Below, piece after piece: positions 24,337 to 32,942 of a stretch of DNA of 64,000 nt. The notes beneath the pieces were generated by a model that saw only the letters and a list, made by a program, of their open reading frames with translations, was not told the origin of the DNA and did not search any database. Source of the DNA: Streptomyces roseoverticillatus (GTDB lineage: Bacteria; Actinomycetota; Actinomycetes; Streptomycetales; Streptomycetaceae); NCBI RefSeq assembly GCF_000719265.1, contig NZ_JOFL01000015.1, forward strand, positions 1-64,000, written 5' to 3'. Position 1 is the stretch's first letter; each line of letters starts with the position of its first letter. Both the position numbers and the translations under genes were made by a program.

Positions 24337-25995
24337 CCCGTAGCCGTAGGTCGGGCCCGTCGAAGCGGAGGGCGACGGGCCCGGTGGCCGCGACGGCGAC
24401 GCCGGGCCCGGCGATGACGGCTTGTCCGGCGGCCTGCCGGACGCGGAGTCCCGGCAGGTGACCCTGAACGACACATGGTTGGAGGTGACCTTCTGCGGAT
24501 CAGTGACCTCGACGCCGATCCAGTCCTTGCCCGAGTCGCGAGGGGCCTCGAAGTGCCGCAGCATGACGGTCCTGCCGTTCGTCACGTCGACGGACTGGTC
24601 GGCGCCCACCTGCCCGCTGCCGGTGATCCAGTGATAGACGAGACGGACGGGGGAGCGGTCGACGGTGAACGTCACCCGGAACGCGGGGCCCGAGCTCACG
24701 GGCTGCGGCGGGCAGGGGCCCGTGTACGCGTCGCGCTCCGCCTCGACGGAGGCCCGCACCCCGGACGACGAGCCGCCGGCGGAACCGCCGGCGTCCGGGG
24801 ACTTCCCGGAGGAGCTGCCCGCCTGCCCCGCCCCCGCGTTCTTGTCCGGGGCGGCGGGCGCCTCGCTGCCGCTGTCGCCGCTGCTCCGGGTGAAGGCCCA
24901 CACCAGGCCGCCGGCCAGCAGCGCGAGCACGACGGCGGCGACCGCGAGGACCACGGCGGGGCGGCGCCGCCGCGCACCGTCACCGGCCGGCCCGGCGGGG
25001 GTGTCCCCCTCCGGCGGGCCGAAGCCGCCGCCGCGCCCCCCGGCGGGCCCTCCCGGGCTGCCGGCCGGATCGTGCGGCGGGGCGTGCGCGGCAAGCGTCG
25101 TGGCTTCGGATCCGGACGGCGTACCCGCGCCGGGCACCGTGCCGCCCCGCGACACGGCCCGCAGCATGTCCTCCGCCTCCTCGGCGCCGAGCCGCAGGGC
25201 GGGGTCCTTGCGCAGCAGCCCTGCCAGGACGGGCGCGAGCGCCCCCGCCCGGACCGGGGCCGGGAGCTGCTGGTCCACCACGGCCCGCATGGTGGAGAGA
25301 GGGGTGTCCTGGCGGAAGGGGGAGACGCCCTCCACCGCCGCGTACAGCGTCACGCCCAGCGACCAGAGGTCGGAGGCGGGGCCGGGCGGATGCCCGAGCG
25401 CCCGCTCGGGGGCGAGGAACTCGGGGGAGCCCACCAGCTCCCCGGTCCGGGTCAGCGCCGAGCTCCCCTCGACCGTTGCGATGCCGAAGTCGGTGAGCAC
25501 GACACGCCCGTCGTTGGCGAGGAGGACGTTGCCCGGTTTCACGTCGCGGTGCAGCACGCCCGCCGCGTGCGCTCCCCGGAGCGCGGAGAGCACCCCGGCG
25601 CCGATGTGCGCCGCGTGCGCCGGGGGCAGCGGGCCCTCGGTCTCCAGGGCGTCGGCCAGGGAGAGGCCGCGCACCAGCTCCATCACGATCCAGGGCCGGC
25701 CCTCGTCGGAGGCCACGTCGAAGACGGTGACGACATGCGGGTGCGCGATCCGCGCGGCGGCCCTGGCCTCGCGTTCCAGCCGTACGTACAGCTGCCGGAC
25801 CTCGTGGTCGAGCAGGCCCGCCGGGGCCCGCACCTCCTTGACGGCCACGTCGCGGTCGAGCACCTCGTCCCGCGCGCGCCACACCACTCCCATGCCGCCG
25901 CGGCCCAGTTGTTCCAGCAGCCGGTACCGGCCCGCCACCACCCGGCCCGGCGGCACCGCTGCCCCCTCCGGACCGCCCCCGGACATCCCGCTCAT
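24325..25995 (-). CDS. Membrane Ser/Thr protein kinase (PknB type)
   Basis: 556 residues. Cytoplasmic kinase domain, residues about 20-290: glycine loop LGRGGMGVVW, lysine in AVKEV, catalytic HRDVKPGNVLL, and TDFGIAT. Then a Gly/Pro-rich linker, one transmembrane helix (VVLAVAAVVLALLAGGLVWAF, near residue 350) and an extracellular part with a Ser/Gly linker and a compact beta-rich domain with one Cys at each end. It has no PASTA repeats. Start at ATG 25995 with GGAGGG upstream; the longer frame to 26097 lacks support. The ligand of the outer domain is unknown. Confidence 0.92.
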   Translation of the reverse strand: MSGMSGGGPEGAAVPPGRVVAGRYRLLEQLGRGGMGVVWRARDEVLDRDVAVKEVRAPAGLLDHEVRQLYVRLEREARAAARIAHPHVVTVFDVASDEGRPWIVMELVRGLSLADALETEGPLPPAHAAHIGAGVLSALRGAHAAGVLHRDVKPGNVLLANDGRVVLTDFGIATVEGSSALTRTGELVGSPEFLAPERALGHPPGPASDLWSLGVTLYAAVEGVSPFRQDTPLSTMRAVVDQQLPAPVRAGALAPVLAGLLRKDPALRLGAEEAEDMLRAVSRGGTVPGAGTPSGSEATTLAAHAPPHDPAGSPGGPAGGRGGGFGPPEGDTPAGPAGDGARRRRPAVVLAVAAVVLALLAGGLVWAFTRSSGDSGSEAPAAPDKNAGAGQAGSSSGKSPDAGGSAGGSSSGVRASVEAERDAYTGPCPPQPVSSGPAFRVTFTVDRSPVRLVYHWITGSGQVGADQSVDVTNGRTVMLRHFEAPRDSGKDWIGVEVTDPQKVTSNHVSFRVTCRDSASGRPPDKPSSPGPASPSRPPGPSPSASTGPTYGYGSGG

Positions 25996-26235
25996 CGACG
26001 GGCCCCCTCCAGCAAGAGAGCGATTCGGGGTGAATCTACCGCAACGGAGCGTGATTGCCCCCTCTTCTGCATATCCTTGACCCGCTAACTCGCCCACAGT
26101 GACGGCAGGTTCACGCCAGCCCTGTCAACGCCCTTGACGGAGTGGTGAATCCGCCCCGCCGATGCGCGGGTGACGGAAGAGGGCGGTAGGGTTACCCTGC
26201 CTGAGCCGGGTGCCTCGTTCGGGTGGGGAGTCTCA

Positions 26236-26499
26236 ATGGATCAGATAGCAATGCGCGGCAGGCCACGGGTGCCTGCCATCAGCTGCAACAGCGGCGCGTC
26301 CAGCGCGCGCCTCGACCGCCATCTCGCGGTGCTGGGCGGGCCTGCCGTGCCCCAGCGCGAAGTCGAGGGGGCGACCCTGCTGATGCGCGAGCTGACCACA
26401 CGTGATCACGCGCGCGCCAAGCAGAGCCGGACCGCCAAGGTCTCCCTCCTCGCGCCGCTGAGACGGCTGCGTCGCTCCCTGTTCGGCAACCACGACTGA
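26236..26499 (+). CDS. Small conserved hypothetical protein, basic
   Basis: 87 residues (MDQIAMRGRPRVPAIS...), with GTGGGGAG before the ATG. The frame could extend to 26170, but the Shine-Dalgarno supports this start. It is rich in Arg and Lys, with an arginine-rich C-terminus (APLRRLRRSLFG) that could bind nucleic acid or membrane. No domain recognised; it resembles a conserved Streptomyces hypothetical. Divergent from the kinase gene; TTGACG at about 26133 may be part of its promoter. Confidence 0.6.
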   Translation: MDQIAMRGRPRVPAISCNSGASSARLDRHLAVLGGPAVPQREVEGATLLMRELTTRDHARAKQSRTAKVSLLAPLRRLRRSLFGNHD

Positions 26500-26616
26500 G
26501 CCCCGGCCCCGAGCGCAAGCGCCCCACCGTCGACGCCGTCGGCCCTCCACCCTCTCCCCAGGGCGCGGCCGCACGGCGCCGTGGCATGTCCGGCTCCCTT
26601 CTCCGGCACGCCGTGG

Positions 26617-27405
26617 TCAGGCCGTGCCGCGTGCGTACCGCCTGACCGTGAGCGGCACGAAGACCGCAAGCAGCAGCACCGCCCAGCCGGTCGCCGCGAG
26701 CAAGGGGTGGGCGACCGGCCATGACGCGTCGGCGGCGGGCCGGCCGTTGCCGAAGAGCTCCCGGCAGGCGGTGGTGAGCGCGCTGATCGGGTTCCACTCG
26801 GCCACCGTGCGCAGCCAGCCCGGCATGCCCTCGGTCGGCACGTAGGCGTTCGACAGCAGCGGCAGCATGAAGGTCGCTCCGGCCAGCTGGCCCGCGCTCT
26901 CCTCGTTGCCGATCACCAGGCCCAGGTAGTGGCCGATCCAGGCCGTGACCAGCCGGAAGAGCAGCAGCAGGGCGAAGGCGCCCGCGGCGCCGGCCGCACC
27001 GCCCTCGATCCGCCAGCCGACGGCCAGTCCGCAGAGCACGAGCGGTACGAGCCCCAGCGCCGCGAGCACCACGTCGGCCGCCGTCTGCCCGGCGGGAAGG
27101 GCGAAGCGGTTCATGGGCAGGGTGCGGAAGCGGTCCATGACGCCGCGCTGGAGATCCTGTGATGACGCCAGCATCGCCGTCATCACGCCGTTGACGGCCG
27201 TCACCGCGAACAGCCCCGGCACGAGGTACGCCCGGTAGTTCGCGCCCCCCTCCAGCGCCACTGCGCTGCCGAAGACGTAGCCGAAGAAGAGCAGCATCGT
27301 GACCGGCATGGTCAGGGTGATGACGAGCAGTCCGGGCACGCGGCGCATCCGCTGCAGGTGGCGGCCGAGCACGGCCCGGGTGTCGGACAGGGCGAGCGTG
27401 TTCAT
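26617..27405 (-). CDS. ABC-2 type transporter permease (DrrB-like)
   Basis: 262 residues with about six transmembrane segments and the ABC-2 layout of daunorubicin-resistance permeases (VPGLLVITLTMPVTMLLFFGYVFG, the GVMTAMLASSQDLQRGVMDRFRTLPM loop shortened here to QDLQRGVMDRFRTLPM, and NEESAGQLAGATFMLPLLSNAYVP). It partners with the ATPase gene, whose stop overlaps its ATG (27402-27405). The pair would export a hydrophobic drug or lipid. Regulation is by the divergent TetR gene. Confidence 0.92.
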   Translation of the reverse strand: MNTLALSDTRAVLGRHLQRMRRVPGLLVITLTMPVTMLLFFGYVFGSAVALEGGANYRAYLVPGLFAVTAVNGVMTAMLASSQDLQRGVMDRFRTLPMNRFALPAGQTAADVVLAALGLVPLVLCGLAVGWRIEGGAAGAAGAFALLLLFRLVTAWIGHYLGLVIGNEESAGQLAGATFMLPLLSNAYVPTEGMPGWLRTVAEWNPISALTTACRELFGNGRPAADASWPVAHPLLAATGWAVLLLAVFVPLTVRRYARGTA

Positions 27406-28370
27406 GCGGCGGCCTCCCCGGCCTCGGTGCGGGCGCCGTCGCCGGCGGTCAGGTGCAGGAAGACCTCGTCCAGCGTGGGCTGCCGCAGGGCGGCGTCGAC
27501 GACGGGGACGCCCGCCGCGTCGAGCTCGCGCACGAGGTGAGGCAGCGTCAGGCCCGGGTCCGTGGTGACCGCGTTGGCCGAACGCCGCGCGGGGTCGAGG
27601 GCCGGCCGGCCGCCCGTGAGCCGGGCCAGGACGGCCGCCGCGCCCGCGAGCGCGGCCCCCTCCGCGACGACCACCTCGGCGTGGGCGCCGAGGCGGGCCT
27701 TGAGCTGCGCGGGCGTGCCCCGTACGGCCGCGCGCCCGTCGTCGACGAGCACGACCTCGTCGGCCAACTGATCGGCCTCCTCGAGGTATTGCGTGGTGAG
27801 CAGGACGGTGGTGCCGTGCTCGGTCAGTTCGCGGACCGCGTCCCAGATGGCGCCGCGGCTGGCCGGGTCGAGGCCGGTCGTCGGCTCGTCCAGGAAGAGC
27901 ACGCGGGGCTTGGTCAGCACGCTCGCGGCGAGGTCGAGGCGGCGGCGCATGCCGCCGGAGTAGGTGCGGGCCGGGCGGTCCGCGGCGTCCCCGAGGCCGA
28001 AGTGGTCCAGCAGGACGTCGGCGCGGGCGCGGGCCGTGGCGCGGTCGAGCCGGTGCAGGCGGGCGAAGAGCCGCAGGTTCTCGCGGCCCGTCAGGTCGGC
28101 GTCCACGGAGGTCGACTGGCCGGTGACGCCGATGGAGCGGCGCACGTCCCGGGGTGCGCGGAGGACGTCGTGCCCGGCGACCCGCGCCGTTCCCGCGTCG
28201 GGAGCGATGAGGGTGGTCAGGAGGCGGACGGCGGTGGTCTTGCCCGCGCCGTTGCGCCCGAGGAGCCCGCAGACGGTGCCCTCGGGCACGGCGAGGTCGA
28301 GCCCGCGCAGCGCATGCACGGTGCCGAAGCGCTTCTCCAGCCCCTCACTAAGTACAGCGTACGTAGTCAT
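27402..28370 (-). CDS. ABC transporter ATPase, DrrA family
   Basis: 322 residues. Walker A GRNGAGKTTAVRL, signature YSGGMRRRLDLA, Walker B VLFLDEPTTGLDP, and the DrrA-type C-terminal extension (residues 230-320) ending in RQPTLDEVFLHLT. It energises the adjacent permease for export. The first codons contain one of the two predicted TetR operator copies, so the operator reads into the gene. Confidence 0.94.
   Translation of the reverse strand: MTTYAVLSEGLEKRFGTVHALRGLDLAVPEGTVCGLLGRNGAGKTTAVRLLTTLIAPDAGTARVAGHDVLRAPRDVRRSIGVTGQSTSVDADLTGRENLRLFARLHRLDRATARARADVLLDHFGLGDAADRPARTYSGGMRRRLDLAASVLTKPRVLFLDEPTTGLDPASRGAIWDAVRELTEHGTTVLLTTQYLEEADQLADEVVLVDDGRAAVRGTPAQLKARLGAHAEVVVAEGAALAGAAAVLARLTGGRPALDPARRSANAVTTDPGLTLPHLVRELDAAGVPVVDAALRQPTLDEVFLHLTAGDGARTEAGEAAA
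28349..28365. promoter_or_regulatory. TetR operator copy 2, inside the start of the ABC ATPase gene
   Basis: TAAGTACAGCGTACGTA, 15/17 identical to the perfect palindrome at 28390-28406, spaced 41 bases centre to centre. Confidence 0.65.
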
Positions 28371-28389
28371 GGCCGTGACCCTACCCCAC

Positions 28390-28406
28390 TACGTACGGCG
28401 TACGTA
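28390..28406. promoter_or_regulatory. TetR operator copy 1 between the exporter and tetR
   Basis: TACGTACGGCGTACGTA, perfect 7-bp arms around GGC, in the 64-base gap between the divergent exporter and tetR genes. It would cover both promoters. Confidence 0.75.
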
Positions 28407-28434
28407 ACTAGGATGGTGGGCGAGGTGATGATCC

Positions 28435-29199
28435 ATGGCAGCCAGCGGCCGTACGGCCCGCCCCGAGGTGATCTGGGCCCGCCCCGAGCGTGCGGCCCGC
28501 GGCCCGCGCCCCGCGCACACCCGCGCGGAGATCGCGGCGGCGGCGGTGCGCGTCGCGGACGCGGAGGGGGCCGACGGCGTCTCGATGCGCCGCGTGGCGG
28601 CCGAGATCGGCTGCGGCACGATGTCGCTCTACAACTACGTCCCGCGCAAGGAGGACCTGTACGAGCTGATGGTCGACGCCGTCAGCGCCGAGTACGACCT
28701 CTCCGCGGAGCCCTCGGGCGACTGGCGGGCGGACACCCTCGCCCTCGCCGCGCAGACCCGCGCCCTGATGCACCGCCACCCCTGGCTGCCGCGGCTGATG
28801 TCGCCCGCCCACGGGTTCAGCCCCAACGCGCTGCGGTACCTGGAGCACTTCCTGCGGGTGCTGGAGCCCCTCGACGCCGGCGGGGGCACCAAGATGGAGC
28901 TCATCTCGATGGTCAACGGCGTCGTCTCCACCTACGTGGTCAACGAGCTCTCCGAGGCGGAGCGGGCCCGCACCTCGCCCTTCCCGCCCGGCCAGGAGCA
29001 CGCCGCGCGCATGGCCCACCTGGCGCGCGAGCTGTCCCGCGGCGAGCATCCCCGCCTGGCCGCCGTCATCGGCGCGGGCTTCGCCGCCGTGGACCTCGAC
29101 GCGCAGTTCGCGCGCGCGCTCGGCCGGTTGCTCGACGGCTTCGACCCGGCGCGCGTCAGTCCGCCGCCGGGTCCGTCCGCTCCTCGGTCTCCAGCGTGA
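28435..29199 (+). CDS. TetR-family repressor of the adjacent DrrAB-type exporter
   Basis: 254 residues. N-terminal helix-turn-helix, residues about 30-75 (TRAEIAAAAVRVADAEGA, MRRVAAEIGCGTMSLYNYV), and a TetR_C ligand domain of the type common beside drug exporters. Divergent from the exporter operon with a 64-base gap holding a palindromic operator, so it probably represses both directions and is released by the exported compound. Its 3' end overlaps the convergent GntR gene by 44 bases. Confidence 0.9.
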   Translation: MAASGRTARPEVIWARPERAARGPRPAHTRAEIAAAAVRVADAEGADGVSMRRVAAEIGCGTMSLYNYVPRKEDLYELMVDAVSAEYDLSAEPSGDWRADTLALAAQTRALMHRHPWLPRLMSPAHGFSPNALRYLEHFLRVLEPLDAGGGTKMELISMVNGVVSTYVVNELSEAERARTSPFPPGQEHAARMAHLARELSRGEHPRLAAVIGAGFAAVDLDAQFARALGRLLDGFDPARVSPPPGPSAPRSPA

Positions 29200-29929
29200 C
29201 GGTGAAGGAGAACCGGTCGCCGCGGTAGCGGATCCGGGCCACGTCCACCGCCCGGCCCGACTCGTCGTACGTCACGCCCGTGTAGTGCAGGATCGGGCTC
29301 AGCAGCGGCACCCGCAGCAGCCGCGCCGTCTCCGGGTCGGCGAGCCGGGCCTCGACCGTGTCCGTGATCCGGCTGATCCGGACGCCCACGGCGTCCCGCA
29401 GCACCTTCGTCATCGGCCAGCGGGCCAGGTCCGCCACGTCGATGCGCCCGGCGATCTCCGGGCGGACCAGGTTCTCCGCCCAGTTCGTCGGCTCGCCCGA
29501 CTCCCCGTCGCAGCGCAGCCGCCGGAAGACCACCGCCTCCGCCAGGCCGGGGAAGTGGCCGGCCAGCTCCGCCGGGACCGGGGCGGGCCCGTGGCCCAGC
29601 ACGGTCGTCCGCTCGCCGGACTGCTGCGCCACGATCGCGTCGACCGAGCCGAGCAGCCGCACGGGGGAGCCGCGCCGGGCGCTCGGCTCGATGAAGGTGC
29701 CGCGCCGCCGGTGCCGGCTGATCAGCCCCTCCTCCTCCAGCTCCTTCAGCGCCTGCCGCATGGTCAGGACGCTCACGCCGTAGTGCTCGGCGAGGGCGTC
29801 CTCGGTGGGCAGGCGCAGCGGGTCGTCCGGGCAGCGTCCGAGTATCGAGGCCCGCAGCGACTGCGACACCTGGTACCAGAGCGGCAGCTTGCGATTGAGC
29901 GCGAGGGAGTCGGGAGCGAAGGTGGTCAC
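29156..29929 (-). CDS. GntR-family regulator, HutC/FarR subfamily
   Basis: 257 residues from GTG 29929. Winged helix near residues 10-80 (LPLWYQVSQSLRASIL, LPTEDALAEHYGVSVLTMRQAL, GLISRHRRRGTFIEP) followed by a UTRA ligand domain (residues 95-250). It lies 17 bases after hmgA on the same strand, so it is probably cotranscribed and may sense an aromatic or homogentisate-pathway intermediate. That link is inferred from position only. Confidence 0.88.
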   Translation of the reverse strand: MTTFAPDSLALNRKLPLWYQVSQSLRASILGRCPDDPLRLPTEDALAEHYGVSVLTMRQALKELEEEGLISRHRRRGTFIEPSARRGSPVRLLGSVDAIVAQQSGERTTVLGHGPAPVPAELAGHFPGLAEAVVFRRLRCDGESGEPTNWAENLVRPEIAGRIDVADLARWPMTKVLRDAVGVRISRITDTVEARLADPETARLLRVPLLSPILHYTGVTYDESGRAVDVARIRYRGDRFSFTVTLETEERTDPAAD

Positions 29930-29946
29930 GGGAAGCTCCGTGGGCG

Positions 29947-31290
29947 TCAGCGACGGAAGTGGCGCTGCAGACCCTGCCACACGCCGTCGTAGCCCGTCTG
30001 CAGGTGGTCGGCGGCGGTCGCCTGCGCGGTGAGCGTCACCGGCCAGCGCGTCTCGAACATGAAGGCCAGCCCGTCGTCCACCTTCTGCGGCTTCAGCTCG
30101 GCCGCGCTCGCCGCCTCGAAGGTGTCCCGGTCGGGCCCGTGCGCCGACATCATGTTGTGCAGCGACCCGCCGCCCGGCACGAAGCCCCCCTCGCCGGCGG
30201 TCTTCGCGTCGTACGCGCCCTCGATCAGGCCCATGTACTCGCTCATCACGTTCCGGTGGAAGTACGGCGGCCGGAAGGTGTCCTCGCCCACGAGCCAGCG
30301 CGGCGCGAAGACGACGAAGTCGACGCCCGCCAGCCCCGGGGTGTCCGACGGCGACGTGAGCACCGTGAAGATCGACGGGTCCGGGTGGTCGTAGCTGATC
30401 GAGCCGATGACGTTGAAGCGGCGCAGGTCGTAGACGTACGGGACGAGGTTGCCGTGCCAGGCGACCACGTCCAGCGGCGAGTGGTCGTACGTCGCCGTCC
30501 AGAGGTTGCCGCAGAACTTGCTGACCACCTCGACGGGGCCCGCTGCGTCGCCGGAGTCTTCGTACGCCGCGACCGGCGCGAGGAAGTCCCGCGCGTTCGC
30601 CAGCCCGTTCGCGCCGATCGGCCCCAGCTCCGGGAGGACGAAGGGCTGCCCGTAGTTCTCGCAGACGTAGCCGCGGGCGGTGGCGTCGAGGAGCTCGACG
30701 CGGAAGCGCACCCCGCGCGGGATCAGCGCCACGTGCCCCGGCTCGGCGCGCAGCAGCCCGAACTCCGTCCGCAGCAGCAGCCCGCCGCGCTCGGGCACGA
30801 TGAGCAGCTCGCCGTCGGCGTCGCTGAACACCCGGTCGGTCATGGAGGCGTTCGCGGCGTAGAGGTGGACGGCCATGCCGGTGCGCTGCGTGACGTCGCC
30901 GTTGCCGCCGAGCGTCCACAGGCCGGCGAGGAAGTCCGTGCCCGCGGGCGGCTCGGGCAGCGGGTTCCAGCGCAGCCGGTTGGGGTCGGGCACGGCGTCG
31001 GTGAACGGCGCGCTCGCCAGGTGACCGTTGCCGGTGCGGGTGAACTGCGGGTGCGCGGCGGAGGGCCGGATGCGGTAGAGCCACGACCTGCGGTTGCTGT
31101 GCCGGGGCTCGGTGAAGGCCGTGCCGCTCAGCTGCTCCGCGTACAGCCCGAGCGGGGCCCGCTGCGGGGAGTTGCGCCCGTCGGGCAGCGCCCCCGGAAC
31201 GGCCTCGCTGCTGTGCTCGTTGCCGAAACCGGCCGAGTAGGCGAGCCCCTCGGCGGTCTTCCGCGCCTGCTCGTTGCCCGTACCGCTCAT
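29947..31290 (-). CDS. hmgA: Homogentisate 1,2-dioxygenase
   Basis: 447 residues, the normal length. Opens the ring of homogentisate to maleylacetoacetate in tyrosine and phenylalanine breakdown, using Fe(II). Recognised by [31 protein letters not shown], the metal region [18 protein letters not shown] and [17 protein letters not shown] start. The downstream pathway genes (maleylacetoacetate isomerase, fumarylacetoacetase) are not adjacent. An inverted repeat overlapping the promoter is at 31311-31338. Confidence 0.97.
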   Translation of the reverse strand: MSGTGNEQARKTAEGLAYSAGFGNEHSSEAVPGALPDGRNSPQRAPLGLYAEQLSGTAFTEPRHSNRRSWLYRIRPSAAHPQFTRTGNGHLASAPFTDAVPDPNRLRWNPLPEPPAGTDFLAGLWTLGGNGDVTQRTGMAVHLYAANASMTDRVFSDADGELLIVPERGGLLLRTEFGLLRAEPGHVALIPRGVRFRVELLDATARGYVCENYGQPFVLPELGPIGANGLANARDFLAPVAAYEDSGDAAGPVEVVSKFCGNLWTATYDHSPLDVVAWHGNLVPYVYDLRRFNVIGSISYDHPDPSIFTVLTSPSDTPGLAGVDFVVFAPRWLVGEDTFRPPYFHRNVMSEYMGLIEGAYDAKTAGEGGFVPGGGSLHNMMSAHGPDRDTFEAASAAELKPQKVDDGLAFMFETRWPVTLTAQATAADHLQTGYDGVWQGLQRHFRR

Positions 31291-31310
31291 CGCGTGCTCC
31301 CAGAGCCGAT

Positions 31311-31338
31311 GGATTCCTATGGGAGACCGTAGGATTCC
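31311..31338 (-). promoter_or_regulatory. Probable operator upstream of hmgA
   Basis: GGATTCCTA (31311-31319) and TAGGATTCC (31330-31338), an inverted repeat with one mismatched pair and a 10-base spacer, 21 bases before the hmgA start. Candidate site for the GntR protein or another regulator. Confidence 0.55.
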
Positions 31339-31379
31339 CGGCGGGGCGCGTCAATGGATCAGCCCGCGAAACGAGCGCC

Positions 31380-31997
31380 CTACTTCTTCGCGTACCCCAC
31401 CATGCGCAGCGCCAGGTCCGCGTACAGCTCGCCGACCTCGTCCGGCGTGCGCTTGCCCTCCGCGTTGAACCAGCGGGCGACGTCGATGCACAGGGACAGC
31501 ACGGCCAGCGTCGTCCCCGGGACGTCCGGGGTGTCGAACTCGCCCGCCGCCACGCCGTCCTCCACGATCGCGCGGACGGCGGCGTCGGTGTTCCGGCGCA
31601 GGGCGACGATCTCCGCGTAGTGCTCCTCGGCGAGCGCCCCCAGCTCGTACTGCACGACGCGCGCCGTCGTGTGGTGCTCGGCGTGCCAGCGGACGAAGGC
31701 GCGCACGGCCTCGGAGAGCCGGTCGGCGGGGCCGCCCGCGGAGTCCCGCGCCCGGCGCAGGATGTCGAGGGCGAGCCGGTGACCGACGATGCTGATGCGG
31801 TAGAGCAGCTCTTCCTTCGTCTTGTAGTGGATGTAGAGCGCGGCGGGGCTCATGCCGGCGCGGCCCGCGATGTCACGGGTGGTGGTGGCGTGGTAGCCGC
31901 GCTCGGCGAAGGCCTCGACGGCGGCGGTCACCAGCCGCCGCGCGGCATCGGGCGTGACGTCGGCCCACTGCCCGCTCTGCTGCCCCTCCGCACCCAT
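31380..31997 (-). CDS. TetR-family regulator
   Basis: 205 residues from ATG 31997 (an upstream ATG at 32054 adds a low-complexity N-terminus). HTH at residues about 15-60 (AARRLVTAAVEAFAERGYH, TTRDIAGRAGMSPAALYIHY), then a C-terminal domain like regulators of fatty-acid and CoA metabolism. It is not in an operon with a clear target. A partial palindrome with AGCG/CGCT arms and a TTAG flank lies upstream at 32064-32078 and may be its own operator. Confidence 0.88.
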   Translation of the reverse strand: MGAEGQQSGQWADVTPDAARRLVTAAVEAFAERGYHATTTRDIAGRAGMSPAALYIHYKTKEELLYRISIVGHRLALDILRRARDSAGGPADRLSEAVRAFVRWHAEHHTTARVVQYELGALAEEHYAEIVALRRNTDAAVRAIVEDGVAAGEFDTPDVPGTTLAVLSLCIDVARWFNAEGKRTPDEVGELYADLALRMVGYAKK

Positions 31998-32063
31998 CCC
32001 ACGCCCCGCTCTCCCGGTCCGCCCCGGGCCCTGCGCCCGCGGAACGAACACCATACCCCGGGG

Positions 32064-32078
32064 TGAGCGGGCGCTTAG
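32064..32078 (-). promoter_or_regulatory. Possible autoregulatory TetR site
   Basis: TGAGCGGGCGCTTAG: core AGCG-GG-CGCT palindrome, 66 bases upstream of the tetR start at 31997. Only one copy is seen in the window. Confidence 0.35.
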
Positions 32079-32141
32079 GAAGCCGTGGAAGGGCCCCGGC
32101 CACCGGTTCCGGCCACGGTTCCGGGCGCCGGTCCCGCGCCG

Positions 32142-32942
32142 CTACGGCCGCAGCGCCCGCATCAGCAGATCGGCCAGGTGACCGGCCACCTGCTGCGCGC
32201 TCAGCCTGCCCTCCGCGCGGTACCAGGCGCCCAGGTGGTGGACCGAGCCGAAGTGGTAGTCGACCACCAGGTCCGCCGGGGTGGCCGCGGTGAACACGCC
32301 GCTGCGCTGGCCCTCCTCGACCAGGGCCCGGAAGCGCTCGTGGTAGCGGCGCCGCTCCGCCCGGACCTGCGCGAGCTTCTCGGGGCCCAGGTGGTGCATG
32401 GAGCGGAAGAAGATCGTCGTGTCGTCGAGGTTCTCGATGGTGGTGACCACGACGTCGGCCGCGGCCTCGCGCAACCGCTTCTCGACGGGCGCCGGCGAGT
32501 CCGCGAAGGCGTCCAGCCGCTCCTGCTGCAGCCGCAGCACCCGCCCGTAGACCTCGTGCAGCAGGTCGTCCTTCGAGCCGAAGTAGTGGTAGAGGGCGCC
32601 CTTCGTGACGCCCGCGGCCTCCACGATCTCCTGGACGGACGTGCGGTCGTAGCCCCGGTCGGCGAAGAGCCGGGTGGCGGCGGCGAGCAGCCGCTGCGGT
32701 ACGGGTTCGCCCTCCGGCGCGGTACACCGTGTTCCTTCGCCCTCCCCCAGTGCCCGAACGGCCGGGGAGGCGCCCCCGTCTCCGCCCGCGCGGCGCGGAG
32801 GTGCGGGTGTCGTGTCCGGCTGCGGCCCGGCGGCCGCGCGTGCGTCGCGCTGTGTTTTCCGGTTCGCTTCTCCGCCCGCGCGGCGCGGAGGTGCGGGTGT
32901 CGTGTCCGGCTGCGGTCCGGCGGCCGCGCGTGCGTCGCTCAC
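32142..32942 (-). CDS. TetR-family regulator with an unusual repeat-bearing N-terminus
   Basis: 266 residues if translated from the GTG at 32942, which overlaps the stop of the SDR gene (GTGA). The regulator proper starts at about residue 75 (VPQRLLAAATRLFADRGYD, VQEIVEAAGVTKGALYHYF) and has a KstR/FadR-like C-terminal domain (HHLGPEKLAQVRAERRRY). Residues 1-70 are low complexity and contain two copies of ARAAAGPQPDTTPAPPRRAGG, coded by an exact 90-base-period duplication. No closer start codon is in frame before the HTH. It is cotranscribed with the SDR gene, whose promoter carries a TetR-type palindrome. Confidence 0.78.
   Translation of the reverse strand: MSDARAAAGPQPDTTPAPPRRAGGEANRKTQRDARAAAGPQPDTTPAPPRRAGGDGGASPAVRALGEGEGTRCTAPEGEPVPQRLLAAATRLFADRGYDRTSVQEIVEAAGVTKGALYHYFGSKDDLLHEVYGRVLRLQQERLDAFADSPAPVEKRLREAAADVVVTTIENLDDTTIFFRSMHHLGPEKLAQVRAERRRYHERFRALVEEGQRSGVFTAATPADLVVDYHFGSVHHLGAWYRAEGRLSAQQVAGHLADLLMRALRP
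32779..32938. repeat. 90-base-period direct repeat inside the TetR gene
   Basis: 70-base copies at 32779-32848 and 32869-32938, 69/70 identical (one C/T difference), separated by 20 bases. The 90-base period keeps frame. Confidence 0.92.

Noticed and set aside
26203..26215. Palindrome-like AGGGTTACCCT before the small basic gene as an iron (DmdR/IdeR) box
   Set aside because: Only the short symmetric core fits; the flanking TTAGG/CCTAA pattern of iron boxes is missing.
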